A stretch of 64,000 nucleotides of DNA, from positions 1,736,001-1,800,000 of the forward strand of contig JANATG010000003.1 in the NCBI GenBank assembly GCA_029449235.1, given 5' to 3'. Shown piece by piece: positions 55,283-64,000 of the stretch. This stretch comes from Linnemannia schmuckeri. Lineage: Eukaryota > Mortierellomycota > Mortierellomycetes > Mortierellales > Mortierellaceae. Each line of letters opens with the position of its first letter. Within the stretch, counting starts at the first letter, position 1. The position numbers and the translations under genes were made by a program. The notes below the pieces were generated by a model, which was not told where the DNA came from, did no database searches, and saw only the letters and a program-made list of their open reading frames with translations.

Positions 55283-58200
55283 CTACGTCGCAAACATAGT
55301 CCTATAAAATTCTGAAAGGCTTTCAGGCTCCTCAGACTGATGTGTCTGCAACACCTCCTGGATATACCTTGCACGGACCGCGCTCGGCTCCGTGAAATAG
55401 TCGCCCATCAGTCGACACGCTTTGTCGGCAGATATGGCCGTGTTACGGACCAGACTACCCAGCGCATGACGCGATACAAGCATTCCATCCGCCAAAGGTC
55501 CAATCATCAACGGGTTAGCCGCCAATCGAACCGATCCAGTTGTCGTATGAGATCCTTGAATCAGAACCCGGATCCAGAACAGCCCTCCTGCAGAATCGCC
55601 TTCAAGTGGGTGGATCAAGATAAACACCATAATGTTCTGGTCAATCAACGGCAACAAGTTGATCATCCTCTCCCTGTCCTCAACCCAGACAACCGCTACT
55701 TGGTCGTGCATCGTCACTGACCGGAACTGATCTACAAGTCGATGATCCTGCAGGTATGGCACCTCAGTGCTCGACGGACGCATCAAGTACGGGACATGGA
55801 AAATGACTTCACAGTTGCGGTCAGCAAAGTACGGTGTTGTATGACATACGTCCTTGTTGAGCTGACCCAGGTATCCTGAATGCGTCTCGACCTGAATGGG
55901 CCAACCAAGGCAGTCGAGAAACCGCGAAAAGTCTTTGGACAGACCTGCTGGTGAGCCATGAATTAACTCATCATAGCCAATGTCTCCAGACTGTGCAAAA
56001 TAAACACTCACGCTCATGCAGTCTCTCCTAACAAGGTCAAATGATAAATAGCATTATTGTTAGCGGCAATGAACTAATAAAAGAAATGATTCAGAAAAAA
56101 TAGCAATAAAAAGACCGACATCGAGAGACGTACTCTTTGAGACCGTCAAGGAACTGCAGTTCTGCCAAAAGTCGCTCTGAGAGGTGCAACGGCATGATAC
56201 GTGAGCGGTTCTCCAAGGAGAGGTATCCCATCTGCGCCATCAATATTCTGAACACATGAGAGCTATCAAGTAAGCACAAATTTGCCAAATAGGATTAGTG
56301 CCTTGCCCCAGGTTGTTATCTTCATCACTCTAAAAACAAAACATAAATGTATCGTACCTTGAAGCTTGGGCGACCTGCAAGGATGATGGGACTGCCTCCA
56401 GCTCTCCTTCGTCAAAGGCAGATTTGGGCATCGCCTCTGCGCTGGGTGTTTTTGGTTGATCGACTGTGACCTTGGAATTCGTCAAGGTCTTGGTGGCGCG
56501 CACATACTGCTTCAGACCGATACCAGCCTCATCCGCAGCCTCAATGGCCATAACACGAAGTCTCTGGCCATACGTAATCGTGTCGGCCTCTATATCCTCT
56601 GCGTCCGCAGGGTCGGTATGTCCATTCTGATCCTTGAGCCCATGATGTCCAGCGCGCTCCTCCTCCATGCGTGCGCTCTTCTTGATGCCGTTCCGACTAA
56701 CCTCGTTACTGACTCGTAACTTCCAAGAGTTCTTGCCATTGGAGTCTCGCATGGTGACGACAACAAATGATCCACGATCGTCCACAAAGCTACCCGAGTC
56801 GCGGTGGCTGGCCGGAAGCTGTGACACTTCGCAACAGCCAAGGATGATGCGTCTGTCCAGCAAAAAGTACCGAGCTGGACCCATGGAACCACCAGTTTCA
56901 GAGGAAAGATGATGGTGGAGGTGACGTTGTTGCAGGTCCAGTGGTGCAAAGTCCGGGTTCTCCTTAATACTGACCAGACTAGCCCGATTCATTGCAATAT
57001 CGTTCCACATGGTCGACATCCGACTCGGCCCAATGTCATCTGTCCAGACTGGGAAATGGCTGAGCTGATTTGAGAACACCGTCATTGTCATCTCTGCAGC
57101 ATGCTGAATCGCCGTAAGGTCAGGACGTGACGCCTTGACATGCCCCGAAATCGAAGAACTGGCTGAGCGGTTCTTCCGACTTTCCTTATCCTTCTTCAGT
57201 TCCTGGCTGAGGATTTTGATCGGTCCTGGGTATTTGTTATTAACCTGAAACAGTTTAGCAGCGCCACTGCTGGAAGGCTTTGTTAACGATAAAGGAGCTC
57301 CGACAGCCGAGATCATGGCGTTTCCAGCAGCGCCTCCTCCCCATCGTCTCTTTTCCTGCTGGGGTTTGGGTGGGACAACAGATGCTTCGTACTCTTCGAC
57401 ACGTTCAATGATGTGGATACCGGCGGCAATAGAACTGATCACTGCGAGATGACAATCCTGATCGCCCACGATCCACTGTCCTGCCAGAATCCATTGCAGC
57501 ATGCACTCATAGGCACGGACGACCAAAGGGTGGGTTGTTGGCAGTTGTCCGTGGTTGGCCAAGAGAGCATCCACATATCTACATAGCGCCAACACCAACT
57601 CTCTTGCACAACTCTACATGATGCAACGAAAGGTAGTTGATCAGTGAGAAGTTTTTGTCACCAAAATATAGTTCTTTTTGTTGATGCAAAAGTGAAGAAG
57701 ATTACCTTGCTATCCCGCCGCACATGCTCGTATAGTCCTGCGCAGCCAACAAGAACATCAAACGCAGAGAGCGCTACTTCGACAGGAACCTGAATGCTCA
57801 CGATCTAATTTTTAGTGTAAACGTATATTATATGATGAGAACTCAAGAATATCTTCTTTGGCAATACTACAACACCATTGACAAACATGAAATAGACTTT
57901 GTTACCTTTTCCTGGATAGTCTTGACAACGACGCCGACCAGTCCTGGACAGAACGCGACATCCTCGAACACATAGACCTCGATTAGGTGAAGCAGATACC
58001 GCAAATTGAATGACGACGTCTCCGTCTCCAGGCAGTTCAGCAGCATCTCCAGAATGTAGTACTTAAGAGTCGTGAATCGCTTTGATGCCGGAATGGAGCC
58101 ATCCGCAGGAGAATCTGTCGTGTAAAGGACTCTGATCTGTGAACACAATTGCATAAAAAAATATGCGGTTAGTGATGTAACAAACCATGGACAAAAATAC

Positions 58201-60489
58201 ATCAGGCCTTGCTAGCGTAACGAGTTTAACATACCAGCTGGGCCAAGATCTCCTTGTCTTCACGCGCGCCCTTGCCCTCAAATCCAATGCTAGTCGATTT
58301 GGAGAGTCCTTGATTCCAATCTTCTTTGAGCTCAACCTTTTCAAAGTGGTTGGGCAAACACATGATACATCCAGCGACCTTCAAAGCCGCAAGGTGCAAA
58401 TCTTCTAGAACTTGCTTCTGCTTCTCCTGACTCTGATACCCGGTTGACACCCGAATCTTGCCGCTCATAGCCATCCGGATACCAATCACAAAATCAGGAA
58501 CCATCATCCTCACGCCTTCCAGCTCACTGGTGAAGAGTTCAGTCGAATGCGCCAGAATGGTCGGAAGAGATGTCTCGCTACGAAGTCCGATTGAAAGCGC
58601 CTCATAAAACCGCTCCGTGTAAATGCGGAGAAAAGGTCGTGAAGTGGGCTGTCGCTTGCTGAATATCCTGCACAAAACTCCAAAGGCGGATGCTTGAGCA
58701 TCAGTGAAACTCTCCACGTGGTCTTGCACCCGATACGATTGCCAGTGAGACGGAGGAGCAGGTTTGTCGGCTTCCGGGAATTGGAGTAGAGCGATCTCAA
58801 AGAGCCAGGATCCGAACATATGCATGATGGTGTTGCCATCAGGCGAAGCTGGTTTGGGCGGTATCGATGAAGGCGATTTGGAGTTAGAGTTGGCAGGCGT
58901 AGAATGATTGGAAAGTGAAAGCGACGAGGACGAAAATATGTCAGTTGGAGTCGAAGGCAGAGGTGGGGAGCCAGGGATCGTTGAGGGGTTGTTGGTATAG
59001 CCGACGGTCAAAAATGTCTCCACCATCCTTCCTATTCCGTTGACAGCAGCAAGGCAATGAGAGGGTGCGAGCTCGGAAGGGCTCTTGAGAAGGTAGATGA
59101 CTCTATGCCATGCGTAAAGAGCGAAATCCGCCTGCAGATCCAGCCCGATGTTGTAGCCGCCAACTGCCAAGTTGACGACATCCGTGCCCTGGCCTGGTCC
59201 GTAGAGTAGCCTGACGACTCGCTGACAGAGTCCGAGTGAACTGGCGGCCCATTGATGCATGACTGGTATCCGGTGAATCCAGCCCTGGAAGCATTGTTTG
59301 AGCACATCCCACATACGGACTTGGCGAACGTTGGATCGAAGCCAAAGCTCAAACAAAACTCGCAGCAGATGCTCACAGAGATCGTCGCTCATCTTCCCGT
59401 GCTCTGGCAACGCTGCCGTCGTTTTGGGCTGTTCTCGGAGTAGACTGTCAGTAATGCCGAGGATGACTTTGAGTAGGACCTCCCACGTCTCTTCCGAGAA
59501 GGTGCTCCCGAGTTGTCGTCCTGCCATGGTGAGGACCGTGAGTACTTTTTTGCAAAGCTCGATGTGACGCTGGATCAAAACCCCAATGGGTACTTGGGGT
59601 GTAGGTGTGACATGGTATGCTGCTGATGCCGATAATGCTGATGGTGCATGTCCTGTCGAGAGCAATGTTGTTGTGGTGTGGCGATGGTATTGATTCTGTG
59701 GGCTACTGGATCCTGTTGGTGCGGGAAGTGTCGACCGAACTTGAAATAGCAGCGAGTAATGATGAAATATCGTCTATTAAATGAACAATGCAGTGTTAAT
59801 AGAGCGACCGATGATAACTCCTGCGGCTGTTTTAACGTTAAATATCTCCAGTGCAGTACCTGGTAGAGAAGCTGCTCGTCAGCGGTGCCTGCCGCCTGTC
59901 TGAAGGCCATGGGCCTCATCTGAGGCTCGAAGAGCCATTGAGAATAAAGCTGTGTTGTTTCCTGTGTGATCGAGAGTTCTTCCAGGGGTAATGCGAATCC
60001 TTGCCCAAGGACTTCCATGGCCCACTTCATATGAGCCATGGAGGAGAGAAGAGTCAAGTCCGAGGTGACCAGCAGAGTTGAGGTGACCTCTGTGATCATT
60101 GTTTTTTTGACATGTAGCGGGAAACGGGCCAGGACATTGGACACTAGTATCGGTAGAAGGACCAATGGTTCATGCGTGTTAGCAAACAGGAACGAAAGAA
60201 GGGCAAGTTTTGAAGACAAGAAGGGGGGAGGGGGTAAACAGTTGAAGTGTGAGTGACAAACGCCCGTTTCACGTTTTATTTGCTGTTCGTTTTTGGAATT
60301 CCAGACGAGAGATATGCAGGAGAGGGTTCAATTGCCTGCAATGTGGATTCATATCTATCCAGTCCCTTTTTTTAGAGAATAGTAGCATGGTCCTCCTCCT
60401 TTCTTTTTTTTTGTTGTTAGGTGAATAAAAGTGTTGTTACCTGGGTCATGGTTGAGCAACCCGAGCTGGGCAATCCAGTCCAGGAACAT
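55283..60489 (-). CDS. Ral GTPase-activating protein subunit beta-like protein (RapGAP-like C-terminus)
   Basis: A long minus-strand gene of about ten exons and some 1500 aa, from ATG 60489 (MFLDWIAQLGLLNHDPG) to a stop at 55283. The N-terminal and middle parts are helical and HEAT-like (LYSQWLFEPQMRPMAFRQAA; ETWEVLLKVILGITDSLL; VLFELWLRSNVRQVRMWDVL). They match the RALGAPB order, with Ser/Pro-rich linkers between. The C-terminal part is a RapGAP-like domain (SRFLDCLGWPIQVETHSGYL, then PYFADRNCEVIFHVPYLM, then VTMHDQVAVVWVEDRERM). At the site of the catalytic Asn thumb of RapGAPs (usually GND before the hydrophobic strand) this protein reads MHDQ, so it is probably non-catalytic, as in RALGAPB. 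That subunit partners with a catalytic alpha subunit to inactivate Ral/Rheb-type GTPases in TOR signalling. Confidence 0.8.
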
Positions 60490-61443
60490 GGTATAAATGT
60501 CGTTTTGTGCTCCCGCCTTTTATTAAGCGGCTGTTATTTTTAGACAGGGCGTGTCGAGAGTTGGACGGTTGCAATGCGGGTCATCAAAAGAGCGAACGAG
60601 AGCGAAGTGGGTAAGGGAAAAGGGAGAGGAAAAGAGGGACAGAGAGACAAGAGTAGTAAATGGTGGCAATTGGCGGTTGGATGAGGACTACAAGCGGAGG
60701 AAGAGAGGAATGAATGCGAGTAAGGAGAAGAGTGTGAATGAGGGTGTTTTGAGTAAGTGGATGGTGGCGGAAGAAGAACGAAAGATGGGGAGTAGAGTGA
60801 GGAACAGACAAAAAAGGACGAACGAGGAGCGAACAAGTGAGGATAATGAGGAGAGTGTACGGGTTGAGTGAATACAAGAGGAGACAAAGGGCGTAAAGGG
60901 TGCGAGCAAAGTCCGTGGAAGTCAATTCCACACGTGTTGTAGGAGGGAGTGTGAGTGTGTGTGCCGAGCAAAAATTCAGGTCCTTGGGCTGTGCCATTTC
61001 AGTTCATCACCTGACTTCGTTCCTCGTGACGTCATAGAATCGTTCTTCATGTCTGACCGACTCTTTTTTACTTCGTCGACTGTCGCAACCTTTTTTTTCA
61101 TATATTTGTGTTGCTCTCGTTTTTTCACTTTTTTTTGTTCTTTGTTCTTTGCCCCATCCGACCCTGGCACTTTTACTCCCATACACATACTACGCGCCAC
61201 CCCTTGTTCCCTTCCTCTCTCGGATAGCGAAAGAAACAAAAAAAAATAAGAACATCTTCACATTTCTTCTCGACTGATCCCCTTCTCCTCCTCATTCTCC
61301 TCCTACTCCTTTCTCATTCGTTCTCCCTTTCCTGACGCATATTTATATTTTTCAAACACAGTTCACTTCGCACCTCCCTTCCTTCGTCCTTTACGCACAC
61401 ACGCTCAAAAGGGAGTCAGTTGAGTCTCAAAAAAAGACACAAA
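60490..61443. promoter_or_regulatory. Divergent intergenic region between the RalGAP-beta-like gene and UBR1
   Basis: About 0.95 kb holds both promoters. The minus strand at 60590-60850 and the plus strand at 61260-61400 are pyrimidine-rich, each facing its own gene. A TATTTATATTTTT stretch lies near 61340, about 100 bp before the UBR1 ATG. No exon is supported. Confidence 0.4.
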
Positions 61444-64000
61444 ATGTCAATGGACTCCCCGCTGCGCGCCTACCTGCGGGATGCAGCCCGCAAGTTCGAC
61501 TCGATCCTCTCAGACTCGGCCCTGCGCGAAATCAACTCGGAGCTCTACGCTTCCCTCTGGGACAACAATGATGAGTACCTCCACAACTACTTCCCGTCCT
61601 TTGTCGAGGCCCGTCAGAACGGTGTCACTGTCCTTACTGATAATGGCGATGACGAATACTCACCCTCTGCTAGGGGCCAAGCCTGTGGCCATACCTTTAA
61701 AATGGGTGAGGGTGTCTTTCGTTGCAGGTAAATACTCAATTTTACATTCGTTTCATGATCCGTTGTCAGGTCACTGGTGTGGCGCATGCTGCGTTTTATA
61801 TAACACTAAGAAATGCACACTATACCCAGAAGATGTTGGTATTTTGCTTGTCGGTGGAACTAATCAAGTATAAGATACATGGAAATCCAAATCAAATAGG
61901 ACGTGTGCACTGGACGAGACTTGCGTGTTTTGTTTGCGCTGCTTCCACGGAACCAACCACGAGGGTCATGATACATCGTTCTCAGTCAACAACGGTGGAG
62001 GCGGATGCTGCGACTGTGGAGACCCAGAGGCATGGAAAGTTGAACTTGACTGCATCTATCATTCAGCTAAACACATCCCACAAGGCGAAACCGATCCAAA
62101 GAATCTGGAGTACCCACCCGAAGTCACAGCATCGATTCGCCGGACAATAGCCGCGGTCCTCGACTTTATCATCGACACCATGACGACCTCGCCGGAGAAC
62201 ATGAATGGAACCCGTGTCAGCAAGGAACAGATCCAGCGCGACGCTGTTGATGCCGGGAACATTGCAGGAGAGACCACCAATCTCGATCTCATGGACTTTG
62301 TTTGTATTCTTTGGAACGACGAGGACCACTCCTTCACCGATGTTATCAACCGAGTCTCGGAAACCACCAATATGGCATCCAACTATGCCCGAAAGATCGC
62401 CGAAACTGTTGATACACAGGTGAGTCGACTGTCATGTGACCATTTGTGTGGAACCTGACTGGCAACGAGCTTTGCTGTGCTTTCTAGGACAGAAATAACA
62501 TGTTGGCATGGCAAAGCAGGGTGCGGACACAAGTAAAAGAAGCTTTATGACTAATATGTACTCCAAAAATCTATATCTTCCAATCACGCCATTATTTTGC
62601 AGGGACGAGCTATCGTAGAAGTATCAAGCGACATTCAGAGACTCATGGAGATTGCAGAGAGCCTGGCAGACATTGGGCTGGTTGTCAGTATTCGATCTGC
62701 TCGAGAGACTTTTAAGGAGCAGCTGTGCGATGTCTGCATTTCGTTCTTGAAATCACTAGCCTATATCAAAGGAGGCGCTGTCTCACAAAAGCAATCACAG
62801 GCTATTCGGGAAATCATCTGCGAGGAGCTGTGTAGCGAATGGCGTCGGAAACCCAACAAGAACAACACCATGAGCCAACAGGACACTGTGGTCGAGATGG
62901 AGGACGATTTTATCGACATTGTCGGGATCAACCCAGAGGAAGAGAGCCGTGTCCCCATTGTGTCTTCCCATGAGCTGGATGTTGATGGGGATGTTGATAT
63001 CTCTGGGTCAGTCCACGAAGACGTCGACGACCACCCATCACGGCCTCACCACCATACCCACGATGGAGACTCGGAGATGGCACATGCTGCACACGATGAA
63101 GATACTCTGATGGCGGAGAGTTCAAGCTCAAGCGTGGATCAGCAATCGTCCGACCCCTTTGCTAAGAGCGCCAGAGCCGGTCCTCCTCGCCGCAAACTCA
63201 GAATCGATTGGCTTCTGTTGCTCGACCTCAAATTTTGGAAGCTTCCCCGAGCCAACCTTCGTGAGGTTTACATTGGCACACTGGTCCTCAGTCCTAAGTA
63301 CAAAAAATTTATGGGTAAGTCTTGCATTGTGTACCGTCGGAACCTGTGACCACAGTCATTTCTTTTTTATCTTCTCTCTTGCTGACTTCAACAATTCCAT
63401 GTCCATGTTACTTTTCTACGAATGTGTGCGCTACATTAGCCGTGCGGTTTGCATTCAACTATCTCAAAATTGCAAGAGCTTTCTTGGTGGTCGACCGTGA
63501 GCCAGAGCTTTCAATCATCCTTTTCTCTGTCCAACTCTTCACAGTTCCAACGATTGCAGAGATGTTAGCGCAGGAACACAACTTTATATACATCCTCTGT
63601 CAAATCCTGATCTCTTTCTTCCAAGGACCCAATTATGCCGGCGGGCCCATCAATTGCAACCTCCCTCCCTTTGAGAACAGGCGCTACTTCCACATCTTCC
63701 ACGACTTCCGGTACATTCTGGCCAATGATGCCGTCAAGCAGATCGTTTCAAATCGCCCAGCATACCAGACTCAGATGATCGAGGTCCTCAATATGTTCCA
63801 AGGAATGCACCCCAATACTCGCTACTCTCTCGACCACATTGAATTCGAGCCCAATACCTGGGTCAATGCCTTCAATGTCACATTGCAGCTCTACAAGTGC
63901 TGTCGGCAGTTCTCTGACTGTTTTTCTTCAAACTCCTTGGTCTTGACCCAAGTTCTTTCACGAACTGTAAAGAAGATCTACGAATGGTGCGACAAGCATG
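61444..64000 (+). CDS. UBR1: E3 ubiquitin ligase UBR1 (N-recognin), N-terminal part, cut by the right edge
   Basis: Starts at ATG 61444 (MSMDSPLRAYLRDAARKF). Exons are 61444-61727, 61900-62419, 62603-63314 and 63440 to beyond 64000, with phases that match. The UBR box spans the first intron: ARGQACGHTFKMGEGVFRC, then TCALDETCVLCLRCFHGTNH and GGGGCCDCGDPEAW. It keeps the zinc-binding Cys and His residues that recognise type 1 (basic) N-terminal residues. An adaptor-like ClpS-type region follows (LDLMDFVCILWNDEDHSFTD, containing the LWNDDxHS-type core), the site for type 2 (bulky hydrophobic) N-degrons. A disordered acidic/His/Ser stretch lies at 62890-63170. The RING and C-terminal parts lie outside the window. 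UBR1 marks N-end rule substrates for the proteasome together with an E2 of the Rad6 type. Confidence 0.93.

Overview
This window is nuclear DNA of an early-diverging filamentous fungus. The intron-rich genes have mostly short GT-AG introns of about 60-300 bp, promoters are CT-rich, and the housekeeping set is plainly eukaryotic (CCT2, CDK1, both TFIIA subunits, COX17, UBR1, VAMP7). A Mucoromycota fungus of the Mortierella type fits best, mainly because of the tandem family of Sel1-repeat proteins with a shared N-terminal module and the RalGAP-beta-like gene. The species call is inference. I found no rRNA, tRNA, CRISPR array, bacterial operon or intact transposon.

Layout from left to right. 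1-4.5 kb: two minus-strand helical proteins, an ARM/HEAT-like one cut by the window edge and a small unrecognised one. 4.8-13.4 kb: a secreted subtilisin-like protease (minus) divergent from a GH2 beta-mannosidase (plus). 13.5-16.1 kb: a DEDDh exonuclease of the Eri1/3'hExo type fused to an RRM and five RanBP2-type zinc fingers. 17.4-18.2 kb: a Rossmann-fold (NmrA/atypical SDR-like) protein. 18.6-21.1 kb: chaperonin CCT2. 21.5-23.6 kb: R-SNARE VAMP7 (minus). 24.1-24.7 kb: TFIIA gamma (minus), sharing a short divergent promoter with a phosphoribosyl-pyrophosphate synthetase at 25.1-27.2 kb that carries a large insertion.

27.5-35.2 kb is the accessory centre: four tandem minus-strand Sel1-repeat genes. 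Only the one at 33.4-35.2 kb is fully open. Each of the other three is intact except for one in-frame stop codon. 35.5-38.3 kb: a PQ-loop vacuolar transporter. 39.5-40.7 kb: a decayed OPI3-type phospholipid methyltransferase with lost splice donors and frame breaks. 41.6-41.8 kb: COX17. 42.6-44.3 kb: CDK1. 44.6-46.0 kb: TFIIA large subunit. 48.1-50.8 kb (possibly from 47.3 kb): a LaeA/TAM-like methyltransferase with long Q/N/H tracts. 50.8-55.3 kb: gene-poor sequence with homopolymers and weak degenerate repeats. 55.3-60.5 kb: a Ral-GAP beta-like protein (minus). 61.4 kb to the right edge: the N-terminal part of the N-recognin UBR1.

Most genes are unrelated housekeeping loci in divergent or convergent arrangements. 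The Sel1 cluster is the only locally amplified family. Both subunits of TFIIA lie within about 20 kb of each other. Exon borders given below were read by eye from splice consensus, reading-frame phase and family similarity. For the genes where I summed all exons (the Sel1 genes, CCT2, PRPP synthetase, the exonuclease, CDK1, TFIIA large subunit and the methyltransferase) the total is divisible by three.
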